Program-made: the position numbers and the translations under genes
Part shown: piece by piece, positions 43,201-51,451 of the stretch
How the letters are laid out: each line of letters opens with the position of its first letter
Numbering within the stretch: position 1 is the first letter of the stretch
Notes under the pieces: generated by a model
Told to the model about the DNA's origin: nothing
The model's input: the letters and a program-made list of their open reading frames with translations, nothing else
The model's database searches: none
Source of the DNA: Galbibacter pacificus
GTDB lineage: Bacteria; Bacteroidota; Bacteroidia; Flavobacteriales; Flavobacteriaceae
Reading direction: 5' to 3'
Assembly: GCF_029603155.1 (NCBI RefSeq)
Contig: NZ_JAPMUA010000004.1
Span: forward strand, 62,001-126,000
Length of the DNA: 64,000 bases

Positions 43201-43586
43201 AGGCAAGGGAACTCTACCAAGAAGTTGCCAGAAAATATCAAGAAAGCCTTAACTATTATAGCAATCTTGATATAGACGATCAATATTCGTATGCATCAGA
43301 TATTGTAAGCGATATAGAGCGTTACAGGAGCCTGCTCGATATTGTGGTAGCGCACGACGAAAAAGATTTTGCATTGCCAGAGACACAGACCTTTAACCAA
43401 TACCTAGAGCGCTTTAGTCATTTTTACAGAAGACCCGGAAGTGCTCAACCAACACAGGTTCCAGAAGGAGATCCCATAATAGACGGAAATCCAACCGAAA
43501 CCAATATAGATTCGGCCGCGATGAACGAAACCAAAGACGTTACCCCTCAAATGGAAGTAGATTCACTTCCCTTGGAAAACAACTAA
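40206..43586 (+). CDS. DUF2723 membrane protein (GT-C glycosyltransferase-like)
   Basis: An 1126-residue protein of the DUF2723 family, predicted to have a GT-C fold like protein O-mannosyltransferases. The early luminal motif WDAGEYLATSAKLQVGHPPG (residues 35-54) holds the Asp-Glu pair expected for lipid-phosphate-sugar transferases. About ten to twelve helices fall in residues 13-650, followed by a large soluble C-terminus. Near residue 950-1050 this has TPR-like helices (KDKAKDILNLAMEKMP, EKARELYQEVARKY). It may glycosylate exported proteins. It is followed 53 nt later by a polysaccharide deacetylase gene. Confidence 0.85.
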   Translation: MTATQYKKWDTILGWIVFLIALITYHLTVEPTSSFWDAGEYLATSAKLQVGHPPGAPFFQMIGAFFAMFAPNAESVAITVNHMSVFSSAFTILFMFWSITNITRKLALKSGELTSGKYMAILGSGLVGALTFTYTDSFWFNALEAEVYAMAMLLTSLMVWLGLKWADDMHNPRGHRWLILISLVVGLSFGVHFMALLTIPSLGMIYYFKNYKEYNAKSFIAANVISIAILLFLFKLLLPNVLKVFGYLEVFFVNSIGLPFNSGTIIAGIIIVVLFYFGLNYTRKKNYKLINTVILSILFILIGFSTWMMVPIRANAGTVINENSPTDARQLLAYYNLEQYPETHLFYGPMFTDAFAGQDPDDPYIDDKPKYERDYKTKKYVIVNNYKDARPGPNHAQEGFMPRMWSSEHAANYMRITGPVNIMVKPQYRSEKQLTDAVSQYKRELENGTIDADEYLNFIKQFNEFLIVEKPSFWQNMHYLFEFQMGYMYWRYFMWNFVGRQDDIQGKLDNHGNWLSGIKFIDEWRLGSQDNLPSDVLNNKARNMYFFLPLILGLIGFIFLVKSSKQQFWVLFALFLFMGLALKIYLNERPFEPRERDYALVGSFFVFSMWIGMGVYALFDEFKKYLSPKTLAPIITAICLLAVPSVMAYQNWNDHNRSDRYTAQSMAKSYLDSIEEDAGAMLFTIGDNDTFSLWYAQEIEGYRTDVRTINTSLFATDWYIDQMKRAAYESKPIPSQLTHDKYAYGVRDVVYYQQLTDERWDIKRFMDWIANDDNTIRNLIKKRGGDPSQYPESYLNLPFYPTNKIRVPVNRKNVLETGLVKEKDAADIVDYIDIDLPKSALPKNRLLMLDLLANNNWERPIYFTGGSFDPAEYLWMKDYLQLDGLVYKLVPIKTPIDKNNPYEMGRIDEDLMYNIVTEWDWGNSESPNIYHDPETRKNSISYRGNLARLSEKLINTNKKDKAKDILNLAMEKMPFGYFGYYVFLEPYVQGYYEIDEKEKARELYQEVARKYQESLNYYSNLDIDDQYSYASDIVSDIERYRSLLDIVVAHDEKDFALPETQTFNQYLERFSHFYRRPGSAQPTQVPEGDPIIDGNPTETNIDSAAMNETKDVTPQMEVDSLPLENN

Positions 43587-43594
43587 AAAAACAA

Positions 43595-43628
43595 GACAAA
43601 GCCGCTAAGCCTGCTTAGCGGCTTTGTC
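43595..43628 (+). terminator. Perfect inverted repeat between DUF2723 and the deacetylase gene
   Basis: GACAAAGCCGCTAAG and its exact complement are separated by four bases. The 15-bp stem has no T-run, so it may act as a weak terminator, an mRNA-processing site or a stabiliser. The deacetylase ATG is 12 nt further on. Confidence 0.6.
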
Positions 43629-43639
43629 AATTATATCTC

Positions 43640-44278
43640 ATGAAAGCATATTTGGTAAAAACCCCACAAGTGGTCAAATCGCTTTATAAGGATTATACAT
43701 GGGAACTGGAAACCGACAAAAAGGAGGTTTTTTTAACTTTTGATGACGGTCCGACCCCCATTGTTACCAATTTTGTTCTCGATGAATTAAAAAAGCATCA
43801 GGCCAAAGCAACTTTTTTTTGTATCGGAAAAAATATCGATAGGCACCCCGATATATGCAAACAAATTATTTCTGAAGACCACTCCATAGGAAATCACACA
43901 CACAATCATTTAAACTGTAAAAAGCATCCCCTTAAAGATTATATGGACAATGTTTTATTGGCTGATAAATCCCTTGCCGGATTTTTGACCCCAAATGCAC
44001 CAAAATTGTTCAGGCCACCATATGGGCGAATTTCAAGAAAAGTTTCAAAAGAATTAATAAACCAAGGTTACAAAATTATTATGTGGGATGTTTTGAGCGC
44101 CGATTTCGACTTGACCAATTCAGCTAAAAAATGTATTGAAAATGTACAGAAACATATAAAGCCCGGAAGCATTATCGTTTTTCACGACAGCAAAAAGTCC
44201 TTTCCAATCCTAAAAAAAACACTTCCGGAAATTTTAAACTTTCTGGCCACAGAGAATTTTCAATGCAGCAATCTTTAA
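43640..44278 (+). CDS. Polysaccharide deacetylase (NodB domain)
   Basis: A 212-residue NodB-type deacetylase. Motif 1 TFDDGPTP is near residue 35 (catalytic base and metal Asp), motif 2 HSIGNHTHNH near 87 (two metal His), motif 3 RPPYGR near 120, motif 4 WDVLSADFD near 142 and motif 5 IIVFHDS near 180. All key residues are present. No signal peptide is obvious, so export or a cytoplasmic role cannot be settled. It follows the DUF2723 gene on the same strand. Confidence 0.92.
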   Translation: MKAYLVKTPQVVKSLYKDYTWELETDKKEVFLTFDDGPTPIVTNFVLDELKKHQAKATFFCIGKNIDRHPDICKQIISEDHSIGNHTHNHLNCKKHPLKDYMDNVLLADKSLAGFLTPNAPKLFRPPYGRISRKVSKELINQGYKIIMWDVLSADFDLTNSAKKCIENVQKHIKPGSIIVFHDSKKSFPILKKTLPEILNFLATENFQCSNL

Positions 44279-44348
44279 TAATCACGACTAGCTTGTGTAT
44301 GATTTATTATATAATGCGGATTGTCGTCCCTGTTAAAACTTTTTTTAT

Positions 44349-44708
44349 TCAAAAAGCATTTTGCCCAAATGTCAACAAATTATTGTCTGGATCAAGTACG
44401 GAAAACTCCCTTTGGCCCCAAGGTTTGTTTTCTAGCTTTCCGTTGGGATGAATTTCCGTCTTTCCCATCAACAATAACTTATAGAATTCATCAATATTAC
44501 TGGTTCTAATATAAACTTGACCATAATTTTCTTTCGGGTCCAGTTCTTTAAATTTGAAGAAATGAATTTGAATCCGGTCTCTTTCCAGCATTAAATAGCC
44601 TTCAAAATCGACATTTCCAAATTCTTTAAACCCTAATCGGTTTATGTAGAATTCTCTCGTAACCACTTTGTCGCGCATAGGTAATTTTGGATGAATATCG
44701 GTTAGCAT
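44349..44708 (-). CDS. VOC-superfamily (glyoxalase/bleomycin-resistance-like) protein
   Basis: A 119-residue single-domain VOC protein close to bleomycin-binding proteins, with LPMRDKVVTREFYINRLGFKE at the start, IQIHFFKF in the middle and FSVLDPDNNLLTFGQ at the end. The paired beta-alpha-beta modules are clear. Whether it confers resistance to bleomycin-type drugs or has a metabolic role is unknown. It is read from its own start, convergent with the NodB deacetylase. Confidence 0.85.
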   Translation of the reverse strand: MLTDIHPKLPMRDKVVTREFYINRLGFKEFGNVDFEGYLMLERDRIQIHFFKFKELDPKENYGQVYIRTSNIDEFYKLLLMGKTEIHPNGKLENKPWGQREFSVLDPDNNLLTFGQNAF

Positions 44709-44791
44709 ATTTCCTTTAGCCTCTTTATGACTTTAAAAAAATCTATGGTTAATCTCTTACAACTATTAAAATAAAATACGGCTATTTTTCG

Positions 44792-45088
44792 CTAAACATA
44801 TTCCTGCAACAAGCCAATAAGCGTATTGGCATCTTGCTCGCCACTTTGGCGCCATACCATTTCGCCACTTTTGTAGATCATCAGGGTTGGCAAGCCCTTA
44901 ACCCTTAATGCTTCGGCAAGTTCCTGATTTTTATCGATATCTATTTTTATAACTCTAGCTTTATCCCCAAGTGCTGCGGCCACGTCCCGAAGTACCGGGT
45001 GCATAGCTGTAGAAGATTCGTTCCAATCGGTATAAAAGTCTAAAAGAACCGGAATACTACCGGCAATTAACTCCCCAAACTTTGACAT
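44792..45088 (-). CDS. Thioredoxin-fold protein lacking the CxxC motif
   Basis: A 98-residue thioredoxin-fold protein. The usual WCGPC is replaced by WNESS (LLDFYTDWNESSTAMHP), so both catalytic cysteines are missing and no other Cys is present. The cis-Pro loop is kept (KGLPTLMIYKSGE), as is the VIKIDIDKNQELAEALRV strand-helix. It therefore cannot act as a disulfide reductase and may be a binding or chaperone-like module. The gene lies alone between the VOC and metallophosphoesterase genes on the same strand. Confidence 0.85.
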   Translation of the reverse strand: MSKFGELIAGSIPVLLDFYTDWNESSTAMHPVLRDVAAALGDKARVIKIDIDKNQELAEALRVKGLPTLMIYKSGEMVWRQSGEQDANTLIGLLQEYV

Positions 45089-45185
45089 AAATGTTCAATT
45101 TTAACATCTTTATTAATCAAATGTACTAAAAAAAGTAATAAAATACGCCAAACTAACTGTTTGACAGCTTTTTTGGCTGTATGTA

Positions 45186-46427
45186 CTATACTACTGGTTT
45201 AATTTTCTTCTTTAATTCAATTACCGTAATCTCTGGCCAAATTCCCACACGTCCCGGATAGCCTATAAAGCCCAGCCCACGGTTAACGTTTATAAACTGC
45301 CCCATTTTTTCGTAAACCCCGGCCCAATATTTATACCTGTATTTTACAGGACTCCATTTAATTACGCCCGGGATTTCTACCCCAAACTGCATTCCGTGCG
45401 TGTGCCCGCTCAAGGTTAAATGGTAATGGTACGGATGTTCTAAAACCTGATATTGCCAATGTGAAGGATCGTGGCTCATTAAAATTTTAAAATCTTCTGG
45501 CTTAATATTTTTTATTGCCTTTTCAAGGTCTCCTGCTTTTTTAAATCCGCCTTCGCCCCAATTCTCAACACCAATTAAAGCAATTCGTTGTCCGTCTTTT
45601 TCTAGGTAACGGCTTTCGTTCAGTAAGAGGTCAAAGCCCATATCCTTTTGAATTTTCTTCAATTCGTCAAGGTTTTCTTTTTTTGCTTCTTCTGAAGGCC
45701 ATTCGGCATAATCGCCATAATCGTGATTCCCTAATACCGAAAAAACCCCATCTGTGGCATGCAATCTTGAAAAAGTTTCCTTCCACGGATGCATCTCGGT
45801 AGCAACGTTGTTTACCAAATCTCCGGTAAACAATAACACGTCCGAGGCCTGCTTGTTAATAAGGTCTACTACATATTCTATTTTCTTTTTATTGTCGAAG
45901 CTTCCGCTGTGGATATCTGATATTTGTGTAATCCGGTAACCATCAAAAGCATCGGGAAGGTCGTCAAACTCCAATGTATACTTCAACACTTGATAATCGT
46001 ATTTTCCTTTGTACATTCCATAAAGCAACGACAAAAAGGGAACTGCAGCAACGCCCAACGCAATACGGCTTATAAATTTTCTCCTTGACGGAAAAGTATT
46101 TGAAGCAACGGCACCCGATTGAAAAATTTTACCAAACAACCATCCAAACAAACGCCCCAAATCTTCAATCAGCATAAAAATTCCGGAGAAAAAACCCAGC
46201 GTCATAAACGCCAAAAAGAGCCCTACCGAAATTCCCATGGCATGAGACATTCCCTGAGATCTATCAAAATGGTTAAATTGAAGGTAAACATTCACCAAAA
46301 CGGCTACAAATGCAAGTGCATAAGCTACTTGCAGGTATGGGTTTCTAACTAAGGTTCTAAAGGCTTGAAAGCCATAAAAGGCTCCAATGAGGTATATAAT
46401 TCCTAAAACAATAAAAAAACGCGACAT
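45186..46427 (-). CDS. Membrane-anchored metallophosphoesterase
   Basis: A 413-residue calcineurin-like phosphoesterase. The first 150 residues carry about four hydrophobic helices and then an SRRKFISRIALG segment with another helix. The enzyme domain follows with the five metal motifs: SDIHSG, GDLVNN, LGNHDYG, SHDPSHW and GHTHG. This arrangement is that of YaeI/YkuE-type enzymes, which act at the membrane. The substrate may be a lipid headgroup, but this is inferred from the family. Confidence 0.92.
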   Translation of the reverse strand: MSRFFIVLGIIYLIGAFYGFQAFRTLVRNPYLQVAYALAFVAVLVNVYLQFNHFDRSQGMSHAMGISVGLFLAFMTLGFFSGIFMLIEDLGRLFGWLFGKIFQSGAVASNTFPSRRKFISRIALGVAAVPFLSLLYGMYKGKYDYQVLKYTLEFDDLPDAFDGYRITQISDIHSGSFDNKKKIEYVVDLINKQASDVLLFTGDLVNNVATEMHPWKETFSRLHATDGVFSVLGNHDYGDYAEWPSEEAKKENLDELKKIQKDMGFDLLLNESRYLEKDGQRIALIGVENWGEGGFKKAGDLEKAIKNIKPEDFKILMSHDPSHWQYQVLEHPYHYHLTLSGHTHGMQFGVEIPGVIKWSPVKYRYKYWAGVYEKMGQFINVNRGLGFIGYPGRVGIWPEITVIELKKKIKPVV

Positions 46428-46494
46428 ATTTTTCTTTCTCGAACTTTTTCAACAAAAATATCTTATATACAGCAACTTACAGATATTTTAGAGT

Positions 46495-47217
46495 TTATTT
46501 AACTTTATTTACAATTTGCCATATCTTATTTTGGTCGGATTTTTTCACAAAACTTTCGTCAAAAGCATTGTTGTTGAAGGATATGGGAGGTGGCACTTTT
46601 AAAACCTTGACAGGTACCGATGCCGAAAAATGAATCTCTATAAAGCCGTTTTCCTTAAAATTCAATACATTCTGTTCGTCGATCCCGCTTCCCGGCATGA
46701 TTTTTATATTCTTTCCATATTTATATTGAAGCACTGTTAAAAGCGGTAAACCATCTAACGCTTTGGACTGCTGTCCGCTCGTTAATACCCGGTCGCAACC
46801 TAGGCCAATTAGGTTTTTCATGGTTTCATCTGGATTCGGCACCCAATCGAAAGCCCTGTGAAATGTAAATGAAAGCGGTCTTGCTAATTCAATTAATTCT
46901 TTGGTCCGCTCTGCATCCAAAGTATTATCTTGATTTAAAACCCCGGACACAATTCCTTTACAACCAATTTCCCTACAAAATTTTATATCTTCTTTCATTG
47001 TCTCAAATTCGGCATGGGTGTAGGTAAAATTTCCACTTCTCGGCCGTATCAGTACAAAAACGGGAATGGAAAGTTTTTCAACTACTCTTTTAATCACCCC
47101 ATAAGAAGGTGTAATTCCCCCAACTTCCAATTCTGCACAAAGTTCAATTCTATCAGCACCCCCCTTTTGGGCACTGCAGGCAGATTCTACAGAATTGGAA
47201 CATATTTCTACAATCAT
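46495..47217 (-). CDS. cutC: CutC-family protein
   Basis: A CutC TIM-barrel protein, 240 residues from the ATG at 47217 (MIVEICSNSVESACSAQKGGADRIELC), which is the normal family start. The frame is open 41 codons further upstream, but that part is unlike CutC and would run into the divergent gene's leader. Other family motifs are VLIRPRSGNFTYT near residue 75 and ILTSG-like VLTSGQQSKALDG near 155. CutC was linked to copper tolerance, but its enzymatic role is not settled. Confidence 0.93.
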   Translation of the reverse strand: MIVEICSNSVESACSAQKGGADRIELCAELEVGGITPSYGVIKRVVEKLSIPVFVLIRPRSGNFTYTHAEFETMKEDIKFCREIGCKGIVSGVLNQDNTLDAERTKELIELARPLSFTFHRAFDWVPNPDETMKNLIGLGCDRVLTSGQQSKALDGLPLLTVLQYKYGKNIKIMPGSGIDEQNVLNFKENGFIEIHFSASVPVKVLKVPPPISFNNNAFDESFVKKSDQNKIWQIVNKVK

Positions 47218-47258
47218 ATTCCTTATATTTAAACCGTAAAAATAATCAACAATAAGGT

Positions 47259-48251
47259 ATGCAACGAAGAAATTTCCTGAAAAAGACCGGATTAGGCGCA
47301 ACGGGGCTTGCCTCCATCCCTTTTTTATCATCTTGGTCAAAACCTATAGGTGAAATCCAACCGAAAACCATAAAAAAAGCTGTAAGGCCCATTGTTGTGT
47401 GCACATGGAATTTCCACAATGCCACTTCAAAAGCATGGGAAATTTTAAATAGCGGAGGAAACGCCCTCGATGCAGTAGAACAAGGCGTAATGATTGAAGA
47501 AGCCGATGTTACCAACCAAACGGTGGGAAAAGGCGGCCGTCCGGACAGGGACGGGAACGTGACGCTCGATGCCTGTATTATGAACAAAGACGGGAATTGT
47601 GGTTCGGTTGTATACCTGCAAAACATAACCCACGCCATATCGGTAGCCCGAAAGGTAATGGAAGACACGCCTCATGTAATGCTTGCCGGAAAGGGTGCCG
47701 AGCAGTTTGCTTACGAAAAAGGGTTTGAAAAGGAAAACTTGCTTACCGAACAGTCGAAAAAAGAATGGCTGGAATGGAAAAAAGAATCGAAATACGAAAC
47801 CATCATTAATATTGAAAACCACGATACCATTGGCATGCTTGCCATTGATGCCAATGGCGACATTTCCGGATCGTGTACCACTAGTGGCATGGCCTATAAA
47901 GTGGGCGGACGTGTGGGCGATTCGCCCTTGGTTGGTGCTGGACTTTTTATAGATAATGAAGTAGGCGGTGCCACAGCAACCGGGGTTGGCGAAGAAGTAG
48001 TGAAAACCGTGGGCTCTTTTTTAATTGTAGAGTTAATGCGGCAAGGGAAATCGCCACAAGAAGCTTGCGAAGAAGCTGTAAATCGTATTGTTTCAAAAAA
48101 CAAAAATTACAACGATTTTCAAGTAGGTTTTCTAGCCATTAATAAAAATGGGGAAACCGGGGCTTATTGCATTCACCCAGGGTTTAGTTATAGCAAATAC
48201 GACGGAGCGGGACAAAGCGATAATCCATCGGGTTCTTTTGTAAAGAAATAA
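47259..48251 (+). CDS. N4-(beta-N-acetylglucosaminyl)-L-asparaginase-like Ntn hydrolase
   Basis: A 330-residue precursor of the glycosylasparaginase/isoaspartyl peptidase family. The N-terminus MQRRNFLKKTGLGATGLAS is a Tat-like signal, so it is exported. Autocleavage should occur before the Thr of NHDTIGML (near residue 190), which becomes the nucleophile. The flanking blocks GGNALDAVEQGVM and the GRVGDSPLVGAGLFID and ATATGVGEE segments match glycosylasparaginase. The likely role is to release Asn from N-glycan GlcNAc-Asn linkages taken from the environment. Confidence 0.93.
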   Translation: MQRRNFLKKTGLGATGLASIPFLSSWSKPIGEIQPKTIKKAVRPIVVCTWNFHNATSKAWEILNSGGNALDAVEQGVMIEEADVTNQTVGKGGRPDRDGNVTLDACIMNKDGNCGSVVYLQNITHAISVARKVMEDTPHVMLAGKGAEQFAYEKGFEKENLLTEQSKKEWLEWKKESKYETIINIENHDTIGMLAIDANGDISGSCTTSGMAYKVGGRVGDSPLVGAGLFIDNEVGGATATGVGEEVVKTVGSFLIVELMRQGKSPQEACEEAVNRIVSKNKNYNDFQVGFLAINKNGETGAYCIHPGFSYSKYDGAGQSDNPSGSFVKK

Positions 48252-48314
48252 TCTCTATTCGCCAAAATGATCGAAAACCAATTTGTAATTAAATCATTTT
48301 AAGTTTTCTGTTTT

Positions 48315-48344
48315 CCTGCAAGGTTTTTTTCAGACCTTGTAGGT
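48315..48344. repeat. CCTGCAAGGT inverted repeat, copy 2
   Basis: CCTGCAAGGT (48315-48324) and ACCTTGTAGG (48334-48343) form a hairpin with one G-U pair in the gap between the asparaginase-like gene and polA. It is related to the element at 21782-21837. Confidence 0.45.
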
Positions 48345-48471
48345 ATTACCACGGTTTTATACATTATATTTTATTAAACATTGACTAAAGCGGCATTAAC
48401 TTAGCAATGCTTCAGCTTAAACTCGTATAACTTTTTTAACTTTACAACTTTCAACTTCAAATACAAAAAAC

Positions 48472-51297
48472 ATGTCTGACCAGAAAAGACTTTTTCTTTT
48501 AGATGCGTATGCATTGATTTTTAGAGGATATTACGCATTTATAAAAAACCCGAGAATTAATTCCAAAGGTATGGACACATCGGCAATTATGGGGTTTATG
48601 AATTCGTTGCTGGATGTCATTAAAAGAGAAAAGCCTGATCATTTGGCCGTTGCGTTCGACAAAGAAGGCAGCAAGGACCGTGTGGAAATGTTTGAAGCCT
48701 ACAAGGCCAACCGCGACGAAACCCCGGAGGCCATTCGTATTGCCGTACCGATTATTCAAGAAATCCTCAAGGCTATGCACATTCCGTGCATTGAAAAACC
48801 GGGTTACGAGGCCGACGACATTATTGGAACTCTGGCCAAACAAGCCGAAAAAGCCAATTATAAAGTATATATGGTAACACCCGATAAAGATTTTGCGCAG
48901 CTGGTTTCTGAAAATATCTTTATGTACCGTCCCGCACGCATGGGCAACGGTATAGAAATATGGGGCATTCCCGAAGTGCAAAAAAAGTTTGAGGTTGAAA
49001 CCCCCGATCAAGTAATCGATTTTTTGGGGATGATGGGTGATGCCGTGGACAATATTCCCGGCCTGCCCGGTGTGGGTGAAAAAACTGCCAAAAAATTCCT
49101 TCAGCAATTTGGCAGCATGGAAAACCTTTTGGCCAATACCGATCAGCTAAAAGGAAAGATGAAAGAAAAAGTAGAAGCCAATGCCGAGCAAGGACTGCTT
49201 TCAAAAAAATTGGCCCGCATTATGCTCGATGTTCCGGTAGTATTTCATGAGGAAGACTTTGAGCTCAACACGCCCGACCTAGCCAAAGTGCAGGAAATTT
49301 TTCAGGAACTGGAATTTAGAAGGCTTGCCGAAAACCTATTGAAAACTTTCGGCCAGGAAGCTTCAACTGAAGAAACCCATGCCGAAACCAACAAAGGCAA
49401 AGTAAACAACAGTCTGGACGTGCAATACGACCTTTTTGGAAATAATGAAGCAACCGAAGAAAACACGACTGCCATTTCGGGCTACAAAACCATTGAACAA
49501 GTACCGCATTTTTATCAGCATACCAATACACCGCTTGCCAGAAAACTATTGCTACAAAAATTATTACAACAAAAAAGCGTATGCTTTGATACCGAAACCA
49601 CCAGTATAAAATCGTTGCAGGCAGCATTGGTGGGCTGTGCTTTTTCGTGGGAGCCCGGCACCGGATTTTATGTATCCTTTCCCGAAAATCAAGAAGAAAC
49701 CAAAGCTATTTTAGAAGAGTTTAGACCTTTTTTTGAACATAAGGACATTCAAAAAATTGGGCAGAACTTAAAATACGATATCAAAGTATTGTCCAATTAC
49801 AACATGCCCGTTGAGGGGCCTATTTTTGATACCATGATTGCGCATTATCTTATCAACCCCGATATGCGCCACAATATGGACGTGTTGGCCGAAACTTATT
49901 TAAACTATTCGCCCGTTTCCATTGAAACCCTTATTGGTAAAAAAGGGAAAAACCAGCGCTCCATGCGAACCGTTCCCATAGAACAACAAACCGAGTATGC
50001 AGTAGAAGATGCCGATATTACCCTTCAGCTTAAAAACTTATTCGAACAGGAACTGCCCAATCGAAATGCAAAAAAATTATTTGAAGAAATTGAAGCCCCA
50101 TTGGTAAAAGTGTTGGCCGAAATGGAAATTGAAGGCATCAACTTAGATGAAAAATTCCTGCATTCCCTCACAAAAGACCTTGTTGATGATATCCTCCGGT
50201 TGGAAAAAGACATCTACGAACAAGCCGGAGAAGAATTCAATATTGCATCGCCAAAGCAATTGGGGCCTATTTTGTTCGACAAGTTAAAACTGGTAGACAA
50301 ACCCAAGAAAACCAAAACCGGGCAATATTCAACAGCCGAAGACGTGCTTTCTTACCTAGCAAAAGACCATAAAATAATAGCCGATATATTGGAATGGCGC
50401 CAACTCAACAAATTAAAAAGCACCTATGTAGACGCTTTGCCAAATGAGATCAATCCAAAAACGGGTCATGTACATACGGTTTACAGCCAAGCAGTAGCCG
50501 CCACGGGAAGATTGAGCTCCAACAACCCCAATTTACAGAATATCCCGATCCGTACAGAAAGAGGCCGGCAAGTACGAAAGGCCTTTGTGCCAAGAAATGA
50601 AGATTATACACTGCTGGCCGCAGATTATTCTCAGATAGAACTACGGATTATTGCCGCTTTAAGCGAAGAAGATAATATGATTAAAGCCTTCAAAAACGGA
50701 GAAGATATCCATGCATCTACGGCCGCACAAGTATTTAAAGTCGATATTGATAAAGTAACCCGCGAACAGCGGAGCAATGCCAAAACAGTAAACTTTGGAA
50801 TTATTTATGGGGTTTCTGCCTTTGGATTGAGCAATCAAACTACCTTGAACAGGACGGAGGCCAAAGAACTTATTGACACCTATTACGAAACCTACCCGAA
50901 GCTAAAAGCCTATATAAGCAAACAAGTACATTTTGCGCAAGACCATGGCTATGTAGAAACCATTTTGGGCAGGCGTCGGTATTTAAAAGACATTAATTCC
51001 CGAAACCAAGTAGTAAGAGGTGCCGCCGAGCGGAATGCAGTAAATGCACCCATTCAGGGAAGCGCCGCAGATATTATTAAAATTGCCATGCTAAACCTTC
51101 AGAAAAAATTAAAAGAAGGCAATTTTAAAACCAAAATGTTGCTACAAGTTCATGACGAATTGGTATTCGACGCCCACAAAGAAGAACTCGATACTGTAAA
51201 AGAGCTTATTAAAACCGAAATGGAAAATGCTTATAAATTAAGTGTTCCTTTGGATGTAGAAGTAGGTTTGGGTAAAAATTGGTTAGAGGCGCATTAA
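48472..51297 (+). CDS. polA: DNA polymerase I
   Basis: DNA polymerase I, 941 residues. Domains run: 5'-3' exonuclease/FEN (1-290, with YEADDIIGT and GVGEKTAKKFL), 3'-5' exonuclease (about 345-530) and polymerase (about 560-941). The exonuclease keeps its acidic residues in FDTETTS, LKYDIKVL and YAVEDADITL, so proofreading is probably active. The polymerase has motif A LLAADYSQIELRI, motif B RSNAKTVNFGIIYG and motif C LLQVHDELVFD. It fills gaps after Okazaki-fragment and repair excision. It lies alone upstream of the ribosomal gene cluster. Confidence 0.98.
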   Translation: MSDQKRLFLLDAYALIFRGYYAFIKNPRINSKGMDTSAIMGFMNSLLDVIKREKPDHLAVAFDKEGSKDRVEMFEAYKANRDETPEAIRIAVPIIQEILKAMHIPCIEKPGYEADDIIGTLAKQAEKANYKVYMVTPDKDFAQLVSENIFMYRPARMGNGIEIWGIPEVQKKFEVETPDQVIDFLGMMGDAVDNIPGLPGVGEKTAKKFLQQFGSMENLLANTDQLKGKMKEKVEANAEQGLLSKKLARIMLDVPVVFHEEDFELNTPDLAKVQEIFQELEFRRLAENLLKTFGQEASTEETHAETNKGKVNNSLDVQYDLFGNNEATEENTTAISGYKTIEQVPHFYQHTNTPLARKLLLQKLLQQKSVCFDTETTSIKSLQAALVGCAFSWEPGTGFYVSFPENQEETKAILEEFRPFFEHKDIQKIGQNLKYDIKVLSNYNMPVEGPIFDTMIAHYLINPDMRHNMDVLAETYLNYSPVSIETLIGKKGKNQRSMRTVPIEQQTEYAVEDADITLQLKNLFEQELPNRNAKKLFEEIEAPLVKVLAEMEIEGINLDEKFLHSLTKDLVDDILRLEKDIYEQAGEEFNIASPKQLGPILFDKLKLVDKPKKTKTGQYSTAEDVLSYLAKDHKIIADILEWRQLNKLKSTYVDALPNEINPKTGHVHTVYSQAVAATGRLSSNNPNLQNIPIRTERGRQVRKAFVPRNEDYTLLAADYSQIELRIIAALSEEDNMIKAFKNGEDIHASTAAQVFKVDIDKVTREQRSNAKTVNFGIIYGVSAFGLSNQTTLNRTEAKELIDTYYETYPKLKAYISKQVHFAQDHGYVETILGRRRYLKDINSRNQVVRGAAERNAVNAPIQGSAADIIKIAMLNLQKKLKEGNFKTKMLLQVHDELVFDAHKEELDTVKELIKTEMENAYKLSVPLDVEVGLGKNWLEAH

Positions 51298-51351
51298 CAT
51301 AACCCACTTAAAACCAATTTGTTTTATTCAACAAATTATTAACACCCGCTG

Positions 51352-51382
51352 TTTGTAAATAATAGAAATAATTGTACTTTTG
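51352..51382 (+). promoter_or_regulatory. Consensus Bacteroidota promoter of rplM-rpsI
   Basis: TTTG (51352-51355), exactly 19 nt, then TACTTTTG (51375-51382). Both halves match the consensus perfectly. Start of transcription is expected near 51388. Confidence 0.8.
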
Positions 51383-51386
51383 CACC

Positions 51387-51424
51387 CCATTATCCCGAAT
51401 TCACATTTTTGGGGATGGGAATGG
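51387..51424 (+). promoter_or_regulatory. Hairpin in the rplM leader
   Basis: CCATT-ATCCC pairs with GGGAT-(GGG)-AATGG, two five-base stems with a GGG bulge. It begins about at the predicted transcription start and ends 27 nt before the start codon. It could be a target for autoregulation by L13 or S9, but this is unproven. Confidence 0.4.
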
Positions 51425-51451
51425 AATGTTTAATTTTTAAAAAAAGTTAGT

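Noticed and set aside
47218..47340. 41-codon N-terminal extension of CutC
   Set aside because: CutC proteins start at MxxEICxNSVESA; the extension overlaps the upstream region of the divergent gene.
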